Source: Costus lasius (Eukaryota > Streptophyta > Magnoliopsida > Zingiberales > Costaceae). Taken from it: a stretch of 64,000 nucleotides of DNA. The notes beneath the pieces are model-generated. The model had not been told where the DNA came from. It was given only the letters and a program-made list of their open reading frames with translations, and did no database searches. The DNA is taken from NCBI GenBank assembly GCA_027563935.2, contig CM050447.1, positions 83,375,461 through 83,439,460 on the forward strand, read 5' to 3'. The translations under genes were made by a program, and so were the position numbers. This document shows positions 33,165-45,462 of this stretch, piece after piece (within the stretch, counting starts at the first letter, position 1; every line of letters begins with the position of its first letter).

Positions 33165-36100
33165 CTCATGCCTTTATCTGTGTGCAGGAAATTGGACATG
33201 GGAGCTCCTAAGCCGACTGTAATTTCTTTGCAGCTCGCCGATCGATCAGTAAAATATCCAATAGGTATTCTAGAGGATGTTCCTATTCAAGTTGGTAAGT
33301 ACTTCATACCTGCTGATTTTGTGGTACTTGAAATGGAAGAGGATGCCAAGATTCCTATTATTTTGGGTAGGCCGTTCTTAGCCACTGCTGGAGCCCTATT
33401 TGATGTACGGAATGGTAAACTTGCTTTAAGAATTGGCAATGATAAGATTGAGTTTGATTTGAATAATTCATTGAAAAAATCGGCATATGCCAGTTCTTGT
33501 TGCGCTATTCATGCCATTGATGACACAGTTTATGATGTTAGTTGTTTGTTTGATGATTCTTATGCTGATGTTTCACCTTCTGATTCTTTTTCTGATATCT
33601 TGAAAAATTCTTGTGAAAAAATTGATAATTCTATTTTTGAGAATATTTTGATGAATTCGATGATGAAAAACATGATATTTTAGATTGTGCTACTTTTGAT
33701 AATGAAAGTGAAAAGATCCCTAAAGTTGAGTTGAAAGATTTACCTGATAATATTAGATATGAATTTCTTGGTCCTAACTCCACCTACCCTATGATTGTGG
33801 ATGCTAAATTAGATGCCAGGGAAACTGATCTACTCTTGAAGGAGTTAAGAATTCATAGGAAGGTAATTGGGTATTCCATTGATGACTTAAAAGTGATTAA
33901 TCCTTCTTTTTATATGCACAGGATTCACATGGAAGATAAGCACAAACCGCATGTAGATTTTCAGAGAAGGTTCAACCCGTCCATGAAGAAAGTGGTGAAG
34001 AAGGAAGTACTAAAATTGCTAGATGCATGTATTATCTACCCTATCTCAGATAGTAAGTGGGTGAGTCCTGTACACTGTGTTCCAATGAAGGGAGGTGTCA
34101 CTGTAATGAAAAATAAAGATAATGAATTGATACCTGTTAGAAATGTCACTAGTTGGCGTATGTGTATTGATTATAGAAAATTAAATGTTGCCACTAGGAA
34201 AGATCATTTTCCCTCACCTTTCATTGATCAAATGGTAGAAAGACTTGCCAAACACTCTCACTTTTGTTTTCTTGATGGGTATTCTGGATTTTTTCATATT
34301 CCTATTCATCCTGACGATCAGGATAAAATCACTTTTACATGTCCATATGGTACTTTTGCTTATATAAGAATGCCCTTTGGTTTATGCAATGCACCTGCAA
34401 CTTTTCAAAGGTGTATGATGGCAATTTTTTTTGAATTTATTGAAGACTTCATGGATGTTTTTATGGATGATTTCTCTGTCTATGGTTTCACTTTTGATGG
34501 CTGCTTAGCTAATCTCTCTAGAGTCTTATAGAGATGCGAAGAGACTAACCTTGTCTTGAATTGGGAAAAGTGTCACTTTATGGTTAGAGAGGGGATAGTT
34601 TTAGGCCATCTTGTTTCAGAGAGAGGGATAGAAGTGGACAAGGCCAAGATAGAAGTGATTGAGAAGCTAGCACCACCCACCATTGTCAAAGAGATTAGGA
34701 GTTTTTTGGGACATGCAGAGTTTTACAGGAGATTCATCAAGGACTTCTCTAAACTTGCTAAACCTATAACTGATTTACTTTGTAAAGATGCCAAATTCTG
34801 CTTTGATGAGAAATGTCTATTTGCTTTTCAGGAGTTAAAAAAAGCCTTGATTTCAGCACCCATCATTCAACCCCCAGATTGGAACTTACCCTTTGAACTC
34901 ATGTGTGATGCCAGTGATTATGCAGTGGGAGCAGTCTTGGGATAGAGAAAAGATAAGAAACCTAATGTTATTCACTATGCTAGCAAGACTTTGGATGAAA
35001 CACAGAAAAATTACACCATCACTGAGAAGGAACTATTGGCCATAGTATTTGCTTTTGATAAATTTAGGTCATACTTGATTAACTCCAAAGTGGTAGTGTA
35101 CACTGACCATGCAGCTGTGAAATACTTAATGCAGAAAAAAGATAGCAAACCACAATTACTCAGATGGATTCTACTCCTGCAAGAATTTGATTTGGAGATT
35201 GAAGACAAAAAGGGATCAGAAAACCTTATCGCAGATCATCTCTCAAGAATAATGGTAGACACTAGAAAGAATGATGAGATCAATGATTCCTTCCCTGAAG
35301 AACAACTCTTGACCATTGAACAACTCAGAGCCCCCTTGTATGCTGACATAGTGAATTATCTTGTAGCCAATATTTTTCCTCCTGATTTGAGCTACCAAAA
35401 AAGGAAAAGATTCTTGGCTGAGGTGAAACACTATTTTTGGGATGAGCCTTATGTATTTAGAAGATGTGCAGATGGTATTTTCAGGAAATGTGTACCCAAA
35501 AAGGAAGTTACAAACATACTGTTCCAATGCCATGGATCTTCTTATGGTGGGCATGCTAGTGCCGAGAAGACTGCCTTCAATGTGTTGCAATCAAGATTTT
35601 TTTGGCCCACAATATTTAAAGATGCTAGAAAGCTTGTTTTATCCTGTGATAGGTGTCAGAGGACAGGCAACATTAACAGAAGACATGAGATGCCGCTGTC
35701 TAATATTCTTGAGGTTGAGATATTTGATGTTTGGGGAATTGACTTCATGGGACCTTTTCCACCTTCTGGAGGTAACAAATATATTCTTGTAGCGGTAGAT
35801 TATGTTTCAAAATGGGTTGAAGCTATTGCATCCCCAACTAATGATTCCAGAGTTGTTGTCAAATTATTCAAAAAAATTATCTTTCCAAGGTTTGGGACCC
35901 CACGAGTTGTGATAAGTGATGGAGGCTCGCATTTCATAGAACACAAGTTTTCTGCCTTACTAAAAAAATATGGGGTGAATCATAAAGTGGTGACACCTTA
36001 TCATCCTCAAACAAGTGGACAAGTTGAAATATCAAATAGAGAAATAAAAGGGATTTTGGAGAAGACAGTTTCACGCACAAGGAAAGATTGGGCATTCAAA

Positions 36101-36578
36101 CTTGATGATGCATTGTGGGCATACAGGACAGCTTTCAAAACACCAATTGGGATGTCTCCTTATCAATTAGTTTGTGGCAAATCTTGTCATCTCCCTGTAG
36201 AACTCGAACATAAGGCATTCTGGGCAATCAAAGCATTAAACTTTGATTTAAAGAATGTGGGAGAAAAAAAGAAGATTACAGTTGAATTAGTTGGAGGAGA
36301 TCAGAATTTCAGCTTATGAAAATGCAAAAATTTATAAGGAAAGAACCAAAAGATGGCATGATCGGCATATTTTTAGAAGGGATTTCCAACCAGGTGACTT
36401 TATTCTTTTATTCAATTATAGATTGAGACTTTTTCTTGGAAAACTTAAGTCTCGATGGTCTGGGCCTTTTCAGGTAAAGAAAGCCTATCCTTACGGAGCC
36501 GTGGATATATGGAGTGAAGAAACAAGAGAATTCAAGGTTAATGGTCAGAGACTTAAACACTATTATCAAGAAGAGTGA
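33165..36578 (+). pseudogene. Element B pol: protease, RT, RNase H, integrase, broken
   Basis: Protease continues to about 33660 (DVPIQVGKYFIPADFVVLEM, IPIILGRPFLATAGA). RT follows (SWRMCIDYRKLN, FCFLDGYSGFFHIP, PFGLCNAPATFQRCM, VFMDDFSVYG with the FMDD form of the active site near 34459). RNase H contains [24 protein letters not shown] and [12 protein letters not shown]. Integrase has an HHCC finger (about 35540-35665) and D/D/E at codons 35741, 35918 and 36026, the last two 36 codons apart as expected. Damage: a frame break near 33635-33660; TAG at 34529-34531 and 34943-34945, both probably former CAG; a frame break at the A-run near 36266 and a TAG just after it. The C-terminal integrase ends at 36578. 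Confidence 0.93.
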
Positions 36579-37844
36579 GTTGAAGAAAGGGAGAGTTTTT
36601 ATTTGGATGAACCACTATCAAATCTGAGTGTTAAAGGGTCAAGCTAAAAACCTTTAAATTAGCGCTTCTTGGGAGGCAACCCAAGCTTTCTAACTTTAGT
36701 TCACTTCCTTTAATTTACTTTTATCTTAGTTTAACCTTAGCATAAATTTTTATCTTTAAGAAGAAGCATGGAGAGGAAGAAGACTCGACTCATAGGGGTG
36801 ACAAAATTTTGTAAGTATCCCCTTCCATTCACCTTTTGGATTTCATCATTGACTCTTATTTTTGTGTCTACCACCACTACTTCATCTACATAAAAATATT
36901 GTGATTAATGTGATATGTGGTCATGTTTTGAGATGTGATTGATGATTTTTGATGATGAACGAACTCAAATCCATGATTAGAGATATAACCCCATCATGTT
37001 AGATTTATTTCTTCAATACATATTCGTCTATTGAAACATGAAATTAGTTGATGCATGAAATTTTAGTTGGATGTATTGTTTGAAGAATAAAATCTAAAAG
37101 TGAAACTTTTCTTTTGAATAAAATGAGTATATAAGTATGATTTATGAATTGAGATCAATTGATCAACCTAGTAGATGTTTAGTTTATTCATGTTTTTTGT
37201 TGGGAAATAAGAATCCAAGATCCACAAAATAAAGGTGAGGACTCCCCTACTTGGCACTGTGGGAAAGCGCAGTGGTACCGAAAGTCATGGGTTGAAGCAA
37301 TAAACTGAAAAAGTATGTATCTATGTGGGTACATGCCATGAGAGAAATCATTTCACATAAACTCCGCTGTCCTTAGTAAATTCTTTCCAAATGAGAGGAT
37401 ATGAGTTACATTGCATTGATTATGTGATCCGTGCACTCTAATCTCGCCACCAAAAAAAAAAGTGGTAATCGAGTTAGAGAATGTGAATGATTACAAAAAA
37501 AAAAAATTTTTTTGATATGACTGGAAAAAGATCTTGGAAACTTTATTCCTGTAAACAAAAGCATGATAGATTAGAACTAAAAATTGGGTGAAATCATGAG
37601 ATTGAAAATTCTATTTATTGTACATGTTGCGAAGTTTTATTTGATTGAATTATGGATCTAGAGGGTTGAGTTCTAAGAATGATATGTTTATTTGAAATTT
37701 TATAAATCAATTGATAGAACTTTTCATTGATGAGTTGTATTTTAGAAATTTATTGAGCATGAAAAGGTTACTCTTTTAATCAAACTTTGATTTCGAATTT
37801 TGATTTTTGCTTGAGGACAAGCAAAGTTTGAGCCTTATGTATTT
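36579..37844 (+). other. Noncoding 3' region of element B
   Basis: About 1.27 kb between integrase and the 3' LTR with no open frame of interest; an env-like ORF is absent. At 36668-36685 a possible hairpin CTTGGG-AGGCAA-CCCAAG lies within a motif also kept in E. Long A-runs occur at 37450-37510. A purine-rich TTGAGGACAAGCAAAG at 37811-37826 is probably part of a decayed polypurine tract. Confidence 0.75.
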
Positions 37845-38099
37845 TGATGACACCAAAATATATAGTTTATTTTGTATCATTTTTTGATATCTTTTCATGC
37901 TAGATTGAAGATCTTTTACTTGTTTTCATACTAAATTTATCGATTATTGCAAAGTCTACTTCTATTTCGGTTTTTCATGGTTTTCAGGTAAAAAGGCACT
38001 ATTTTTAGGCGTTTCCAAGCAAAATCAAATACATAGAAAGATTACCATCATCAAGAGGAGATCACCCAAGAAATTTCATGCAAAACGGAGCAAGGCAGC

Positions 38100-38466
38100 A
38101 AATTACGACAGTGCCGTAATCCATTTTACGGTACTGTAATTCCAAACGATAACGTAAAATTTGAGCCCTGCCGTATTTTGAGAAGTTTCCGAACAGAAAG
38201 ATTTTTGGATTTTACGGCCCCTGCCGTAAACCATATTACGGTACCGTATTTTAGAGAGCTTCAGAATAGAAACTTCATCCGATTTTACGGCACTACCGTA
38301 AGAAACTACACGGGCCGTAATTTCCAGACGTTCGCGAACAGAGAGTTCAGCCGATTTTACGGCACTACCGTAAACAAGATTACGGTGCTGTAATTCCCCA
38401 ACAACATCAGAACAAAAGACTCGAGTGATTTTACGGCAGTGCTGTAAGACATTACACTGCCGTAAT
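38100..38466 (+). repeat. TTACGG/CCGTAA palindrome array, B 3' LTR
   Basis: Counterpart of the arrays at 5590-5655 and 14815-15082; about eight imperfect palindromes. Many differences from the 5' LTR fall within the CG dinucleotides. Confidence 0.8.
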
Positions 38467-39271
38467 TTCGGTTTTGAACATGACGCCCAGGTCAATTTCC
38501 ACACCCGATTCTTGCGAAGATGATTGCGAGCGATCCAGAGCCCTAAATCGGATGCCATAAGAAGTAGAGGGAGAGCTTTTCGCGAGAGGATTACGGAGAG
38601 ACCAAAAGCCCCAATTTTCGTGCAGTCGAGGGAGAAATTGTGATCTACGCCGCCGCCTAGGGTTTCACCACCGCGCTCGATCCAGACGTTCTTCGGCCGT
38701 GAGTTTCATACTGAAGCTTCATCTAAAGGAGGAGACAACGTGCCAGAAGTTTCAGACCAAAAGTAGATCGATTGGAAGAGAAATATAAGAAAAAGGAGTC
38801 GCTTGCACTGTTCATCGATAGTTCATGCAAATTACGGTTGTGAAATACTTCACAGCCGTGCTATATTTTCTAAACTTCTCTTTTACTTCGATTTTTGATC
38901 CTCTGAAACCATGATCTATTGTAATTCCTTCATGATGATAGCTTAAACTACTTTTGGGACATGGGGGAGTAATTCACTTGATTTCCAATGACTAGATGAC
39001 TATTTTTACTATTTCGTTGAGTTTAATATTACCATGATGATTTTGCTCATGTGTTAATTATTGCTTAGACTCTCTATAAGTTCATGTTACTAATTATGTT
39101 CTTAGAATTTTCGCTTGAGACCGAAAGGTAATTGCTTGAGAATTTGGAACCCTAGAATTGCATGTTAGGATCCCTTCCTTAAGTTAGATCTAATTTGATC
39201 TGTTCTAGTAGATTAATTGCCATAATTATAACATAAACCTATAGATCGAGTCTATTTTTGTCAAACATGGA

Positions 39272-39513
39272 GATCTTGTGCGAAAGCAAGGATCGGAACG
39301 TTGGAGATCCATGAGTAAAACTAGTGTTGAGACTCGGATGCACGAAAGTGATCCTGGAATCTCCACTAGAGATTATCACCATTGAATTCGGATGCACGAA
39401 AGTGATCTTTGAATTCATTGTTTGATGATTTACTTATCTTCAGCGTTGGGAAGAATCTTGCGTGAAAGCGAGGATAAATCCCTATGCGGTTGTTTGCACG
39501 AAAGTGAACCAAC
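39272..39513 (+). repeat. Five-hairpin GNRA array in B 3' LTR
   Basis: Same five hairpins as at 15884-16125, with loop GAAA throughout. Hairpin 4 has changed from CGC to CGT in the 5' arm, giving a U-G pair, so pairing is kept. Confidence 0.8.
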
Positions 39514-39790
39514 CCTTTTTTTTAGTAAATTACATCTTCATCATGATAAATTTAAATTGACAAAATCCTCATTCATATCTAGCTCATAAAAGTTAAAGTG
39601 AACGAAACCCTAGTCCTAGCTTTTCTCTCTGATAATTCCATTTTCAGCTTCCAATTTCTATTCTCATTACTTCGATTAGCCTAGATAGTAAGAAATCAGC
39701 TATTTAGTATTCGACAACGTAGGTCCCTGTGGATTCGATACTTTCTTTATTACTTCGAGTATCCGTTCACTTGCGGATCACAATAGTGCC

Positions 39791-40284
39791 AGAAGGGAGA
39801 AGGAACTGGCGGCTGGCAATGCAGAAGCCCATGGACCCGTCGGCGGTGAGATCTGGCGAAAAATGGCGAAGAATGGTAGCAAGCGACTAAATCCGGTGAA
39901 GTGTCGGAAACACACCTAGAAAACCAGATTTGGGTGTCGCCGAGAAGCGAAGAAGAGATCTAAAGCAACGGACAGTGGTGGCGAAGGATTTTGGAGAGTT
40001 TTGGGGCCGGAATCAACGGAAAGGGGTGACGGCGGTGCTGGAATGGATGTGAACCCTAAGTTTCGCCACCGTGTCCCATTTATAAGTGGGGCTCCGAAAA
40101 TCAAGAATGACCGTGATGATGATCACGGCAATGCCATGACGGGTTCGACGCTAGGGCGGCTTTAGGGGCACGGCCGTGACGAAGAACACGGCATAGCTGT
40201 GATGGCTTCGGCGAAAAATTAGGAAGTTGTAATCACGGCAGTGATGGCGAACACCCCCATGTTGTGATCTGCTCGGTGAAAAAC
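39791..40284 (-). promoter_or_regulatory. Promoter-like spacer of element E upstream of the ATHILA-like ORF
   Basis: Read on the minus strand: several CACGGC...GCCGTG inverted repeats (forward about 40115-40250), then a TATA box (sense CTTATAAATGGG, core 40084-40078), then pyrimidine-rich sequence like a plant 5' UTR that leads, across the B insertion, to the ATG at 5091 about 490 nt downstream of the expected start. This would give the second ORF of E its own promoter. A short minus-strand frame here (40104-39916) does not look like a protein. The promoter role is inferred from motif order only. Confidence 0.45.
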
Positions 40285-40544
40285 TGATAACACCAAAATT
40301 CATAGTATATTTTGTGTCATTTCATGTGTCTTTTTGTATCATAATTATGCTCTTTTGCTTATTTTTAAGCCTTATTTATCAAATATTGTAGAATCTACAC
40401 CATTTCTTGTTTTTGATCATTTTCAGGTTAAGAGTGCCTTATTTTGATGGATTTTGGAAGATTTGAGCACACAAATGGATTCCAGAAGTCGAAACAAAGT
40501 TACCCATCAATTTTCATGAAATTCGCAGCTAAATTGCACAAATA

Positions 40545-40757
40545 CAGCACTACCGTATTTTCTGGACAAACTACCATGGTACTGTATTTTTGGACGACTT
40601 TAATCAGAGATTTTGGGCAAAATATGGCACTACGTATTTTTGGGACAAAATCTCATGGTACCTTATTTTTAGAGGATTTTATACAGAAAGTTTCTGAATT
40701 CTGGATAAAAATATGGCACTGCCGTTTTTTGGGGAAAATCTTTCACGGTACCGTATT
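40545..40757 (+). repeat. Palindrome array in LTR F
   Basis: About six degenerate units ending in CCGTATTTT or GTACCGTATTTT (for example CACGGTACCGTATTTT near 40744), at the position held by the TTACGG palindromes in B. Confidence 0.65.
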
Positions 40758-41547
40758 TTGGGTCGTTTTTCACGAGTTATTCGGTCCGAATCTTGCGCAA
40801 ACCATAACTTTTGATCCAGGAGTCCAAATTAAGATCCGAAAGAAGTTCCGGACTCATCTTTAAGAGGCGAAGATGTACGAATAGAAAGCCCCAATTTTTA
40901 TCACTAATTGAGAGAGCAATTGTCAGAGAGGTGGTTAGGGTTTGTCCTCACGCCGAGAGGCTTAGAGGACATCTCAGACCGTGATGTTTACACCAAAGCT
41001 TCGTATAGAGTAGGAGAGCACGCCGCAGAAGTTTTAGAGCATTTGGAGTCTGATCGAGGGATAAATCATCAAAATAGTGGTGATAGCACTGTTCACAAGC
41101 GAAATTACGGATTGTATTTCAATTACAACCCTGTTTTGTAACTTTTTCTTCCCCTTTTTCGCTTTCTAATCCTCTGAAATTATGGTTTATTGTAATCCTT
41201 TCATCATGAAAGCTTAGATCTTCTTTTGGGACATGGGGTGTAATCCCCTTAGTTTGTTAATGACTAGAAAACATTGATTTTTGTCAAGTTTAATTTTAAT
41301 ATGATAATTTTTACTTTTGTGATTGATTGTTCTTTAATTCTCTTTAGTTTTATAAATATCAGCATGTTTTAGAGTTTTGCGAAATAGACCGAGTGGTTGA
41401 TCGTTTGAAATTTGGAACCCTAGGAATCGTTGAGTTTGAAACTATCGTGAGAGATTAGGTAGTTTTTTGAATTCTGATCTTTAGTGATTTTATTGCCATG
41501 TTGAGTTTCTGATACTTTGGATTGAGTTATTGTGTTAGACTTGATTT

Positions 41548-41792
41548 GATCTTGCACGAGAGTGAGGATCGAGTCGTCGGAAAACCATAAGTAAAACCTG
41601 TGTTGAGTTTCAGGATGCACGAGAGTGATCCTTGAGATTCCACTTGAGATGATTGACTTCAAATTCGGATGCACGAGAGTGATCCTTGAGTTCTTTGTTC
41701 AATGGTTCACTTATCTTTAGCATTGAGAATAGATCTTGCACGAGAGTGAGGATTGGTTATTTGCATGATTGTCTGCACGAGAGTGAGACAAT
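41548..41792 (+). repeat. Five-hairpin GNRA array in LTR F
   Basis: Hairpins at 41548-41570, 41605-41640, about 41661-41695, 41733-41753 and 41768-41792. All have loop GAGA, closing pairs CAC/GUG and the bulged G. The last pairs ATTGTCT with AGACAAT below the bulge, ten pairs in all. The second has outer arms GAGTTTC/GAGATTC, seven pairs including two G-U. Confidence 0.8.
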
Positions 41793-42029
41793 ACCTTTAT
41801 GAAGTGAATTAGGTCTTTATCATAATAGAATTAAACTGACAACCTTTATTTCCTTCTAGTCATTAGAATTAAGGTGGATGAAACCCTAGTCCCAGTTTCT
41901 CTCTGATTATCTTTTTCGTGTGTTCTCCATCATTGCTTTTCATCATATTCGGTTTGCTTAGCTAATGAGAAAACATCTATTTGGTACTTAACACGTAGGT
42001 CTCCGTGGTTCGATATTTTTATTACTTCG

Positions 42030-45000
42030 TGTAACATCCCTCAGAATCACACCCCACACGCATACAAGTAAAATACGGGGTTTCAAAAATTTTTTACTCT
42101 TCCATTAAAACACAAGAAGAAAGCGGCATCGAAGGACATTACTACGGAACAGAAAACCGCACAGAACTGAATAGGATCGATTACTAGGAAATAGAAATCC
42201 GGAAATCCAGAAAAAATCCGGCAGCAAGTATTCTAAACTACTGCTGCACAGACACACATATCTTTGTAACAACAACAAACGTCCACACTACACATATGTG
42301 GAATTTCAGAAATATACAGAACTGATTATTCAGATACTAAAATAAACAACACAAATTCGGTTACACATCTCAAATCGGACATTTCAAAATAAGAACCAAT
42401 TCAATAAAAGAATCCAAGACTTGTATCCAATAATTTAAACGAAACAACTATAATATAATATCCTGAAAACAGGCATAAGCCCTCAGGAGATAAAACATGT
42501 CATATAGGTCATAATAAATTAGGCACGCAGGCCTGATAAATCTTTAGAAGACTATTCTTAGAAATGACATCAAACATTAGCGTCATATTAGCTGTAGCAA
42601 TTACTGTCTTGATGTCTCACCTGAAAACATTTAAACAACGGAGGTGAGCTAAAAAGCTCAGTGAGTAAAAGACACTAAAGGTCATCCATAGTACACATCA
42701 AAAATATCATACTTAAGTTGAAATTCTTTTTATTTAACAGATAAGATAAATCAACTTAACATGCATGCTCATATCAGAAACAAACACAATCAAATACAGA
42801 TACTTGTAACAATAGGCATCAAACAGGTAGGATATGAATATACCAACCCATACCAACTAACCACACCGCCTAATACATCTAAATACAGATCGAAACAGAA
42901 CTACAGAAATCAGAACTGACAGACAGAAAATCAGAATTTTCAGAGTCCAAACGGATAGTCTACATCGGAAACAGAAAGGCCACAGAAGGCCTGATGACCA
43001 CAGAAGGTCTGACCCCACCTCTGCCGAGGACGAGACAATGCATGCATATCAGAAACAGAATGGTAAAGGAGATATCAGTGGGTGGCCCCCGTCTTGTCAG
43101 GACGTGGCACTCTGGTCTCCAATACCCAGAACAGAATGGTAGAGGAGGTATCAGTGGGTGGCCCCCGTCTTGTTAGGACGTGGCACTCTGGCCTCCAATA
43201 CCCAGAACTGAATGGTAGAGGAGGTATCAGTGGGTGGCCCCCGTCTTGTTAGGACGTGGCACTCTGGCCTCCAAAACCCAGAACTGAATGGTAGAGGAGG
43301 TATCAGTGGGTGGCCCCCGTCTTGTTAGGACGTGGCACTCTGGCCTCCAAAACCCAGAACTGAATGGTAGAGGAGGTATCAGTGGGTGGCCCCCGTCTTG
43401 TTAGGACGTGGCACTCTGGCCTCCAATACCCAGAACAGAAATAGTGTCTCAAGGGTCGTAGTAGACTATCAGCACCATTACAGCGCCACAGAAGGAGGGT
43501 AAGGACACGGAAGAGTGCTACACTAGGGCATAATTTTACAGAACAGATTATACTGAAACAGAGAAGTAGGATCAACCACTACTTAATTCTTACATTATGC
43601 CCAAAGTCTAACAAACCAGAAAATGACACACCCCAATATCTAGTCCTTAAACACAGAACAGAAATTATATGAGTGAATTCCTTACAACTAACCTTAATTC
43701 ATGTCAAACCATTCTATGTTCTCACAAATGTTTTAACACATTCAAGGTTTTCAGAAACTTCACAACATATAAACAGAATAGGAAATATCCACATAACAAA
43801 CAATTAAATACAGAACAGAAATTATTCATATAACAAACATTTAAATACAGAACAGAAATTATTCATGAAATAATCTCCTCAAAATTCCTAAAACCGTGAG
43901 CTATAAAATTACTGTAAGGGGCGCCACTTTCAGAACCTTAACAGAATGTACAAATTTCATGTAATTAATTTCAGTCCCCCACTACAGATAATTTTAATTA
44001 CACGTTCGTGAAGAAAATTGACAAAAGCCCCAAAATTGGCTCGAACTATATTTTCGAAAATTCCTAAGTTCTTAGTTAAATACCCAATTTTGTTTTCTCT
44101 AAAATTTCTCATCAAACAAATAAATTTTAGAAGAACTACAGACCACAATTTAAGAGGTTAAACCATACAATGTAAATTTTTCTCACAAAGGAATATTCGT
44201 CTAACCAAAACATAGCAGATTTATATTGTCCGTTTGCAAAATATATTTTTAGTCCAATTTCGAACCAAAGCTAGTCAATATTGTATTCAAAATGAAGCTC
44301 TCTGAATCTAGTTTCCAATAAAACTGGTTTCACAAGATTTCTAATTTTAGATAGGAAGATATAAGGGTTCGAACATAAGAAGGTCAGAATTTCAGATTTC
44401 AAGAAAACAGATTCATATATCAGACTTGCGACATTTATTTCAGATCCAATAACTAATCGAAAATAGGCGTTATGGGAGTCAAAATAAAGCTCTTCGAGCC
44501 TACGGTCTAATAAAACTGATTTGACAAGATTTCGAGCTATACCTAGGGAGATATGATGGTTCGAACACATAAAGGTCGAAATCCAGAATTTCAGAAAACT
44601 GATTTTGTACAGCTAGATTGCAATACAGATTGAAATACGAATACAGCTCGGATATGGTCGATATCAGATTCAAATTAAAGCCGAATGTATCTAGTTTCAT
44701 ACAAAATTTATTTCGTGCGATTTGGATCTATAGACCATGAGATATTGGGGTTATAGTACACAAAGGTCAGATTAACGAATGCAGATTTCAGCAGAACAGG
44801 ATTTTAAAACCCTATAATTATTTGAATTCAACCCCATACGAATAATCATGGCAAATAACGAATTTTAATTCGGATTAGACTCCTTAGGATCGAATTACTC
44901 ACCAGAAAAATCGCCCACAGAGAAAACGCCAAAACAGAGGGTCAGGGATCTCCAGAAAGTTCGTCCACCACCAGTCTGCCACCACCAGCGTCAGAAGTTT

Positions 45001-45424
45001 GCAGGAGGCGCCAAGCACAGTGAGGGGCGACAACACAGGTGGCTAGGGCAAGAAACAAACCAAAAATCGTGAGGGAGAGGAGCTCTCACGAATTTTCCCC
45101 CCTTTTTTTATTTTTTTTCCACCCCAAACGGATCCAAGATCCAATAACCCAATTAACTTAAGTGGAAATCGGCTTTAATGGGCTTACCTGGGCTTAACCA
45201 CCATGCGCCACTCCAATAACACAGAAATATGCGCCACCATGGTGGAAGAATTCCAGGAGCAAATAGTCAAGGTTGAGGGTTCGAAGGCCCAACAAAAATA
45301 ATTATTTTTGCCCTGTAGGGAAAAGTCCTACAATTAGGCAAAAATCCCAAAATTTTAACCGATAAAAATACAGAAACTGAATTTCTAACCTTAAATCATA
45401 ATTCAGAAAATCAAGGGCGTTACA
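42030..45424 (-). mobile_element. Long solo LTR G, probably gypsy
   Basis: 3395 bp with TSD CTTCG at 42025-42029 and 45425-45429. Ends are TGTAAC...GTTACA. In the minus direction it starts TGTAACGCCC, like long-LTR gypsy elements (Tekay/Del type, from memory), so that orientation is proposed. No internal domain, primer site or second LTR was seen, so it is read as a solo LTR. The only marked internal structure is the tandem repeat at 43058-43437. Confidence 0.75.
43058..43437. repeat. 76-bp tandem repeat, five copies, inside G
   Basis: Units begin at 43058, 43134, 43210, 43286 and 43362, each GAATGGTA...CCAGAAC. The middle copies are almost identical; the first is the most diverged. Boundaries were set by the GAATGGT word. 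No protein-coding role is evident. Confidence 0.93.
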
Positions 45425-45462
45425 CTTCGAAGTATCCATGCACTTGCGGACACAACAAAAAC

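Larger units (their letters stand above)
5332..39785 (+). mobile_element. Athila-type Ty3/gypsy element B, full length, with nested insertions
   Basis: Two LTRs of about 1.94 kb, a primer site, gag, protease, RT-RNase H-integrase in gypsy order, and a noncoding 3' part. TSD GTGCC lies at 5327-5331 and 39786-39790. Three insertions split it: A in the 5' LTR, C in gag and D in protease. Gag style (SLRDQARSWLHS, KYFPPSK, AWERFNELQRKCPHHGL, DAAAGGALMSKTPE), primer site and LTR start (TGATGACACC) fit the Athila lineage. No env-like ORF is present. The LTRs differ by several percent by eye, so B is much older than A. Confidence 0.95.
37845..39785 (+). repeat. 3' LTR of element B
   Basis: 1941 bp, starting TGATGACACC. 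It ends CAATA where the 5' LTR ends CAACA, and is followed by TSD GTGCC. It is uninterrupted, and serves as the reference for joining the split 5' LTR. Confidence 0.94.
40285..45457 (+). mobile_element. Solo Athila-type LTR F, interrupted by G
   Basis: LTR starting TGATAACACC and ending CACAACA, TSD AAAAC at 40280-40284 and 45458-45462. Without G and its duplication it is about 1.8 kb. There is no internal region, so it is a solo LTR. It is related to, but clearly diverged from, the LTR of B: same start, palindromes and five-hairpin array. Confidence 0.92.

Noticed and set aside
37450..37510. A-runs as the tail of a LINE or retrogene
   Set aside because: They lie inside the noncoding 3' part of B, with no TSD around them and no LINE or gene sequence upstream.
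36579..37844. Possible env-like gene of element B
   Set aside because: This is where an Athila env-like ORF would lie, but no frame of useful length or membrane-segment pattern is present.
39916..40104. Minus-strand 62-codon frame as a host gene exon
   Set aside because: It overlaps the TATA-like site and UTR-like sequence of E, has no recognisable domain, and joins E sequence on both sides once insertions are removed.
43058..43437. CRISPR-like array
   Set aside because: The units are contiguous 76-bp tandem copies with no spacers, in plant retrotransposon DNA.
42030..45424. G as a DNA transposon, because its ends are TGTAAC and GTTACA
   Set aside because: The inverted match is only six bases, the duplication is 5 bp, the ends are TG/CA and no transposase is seen; a long solo LTR fits better.
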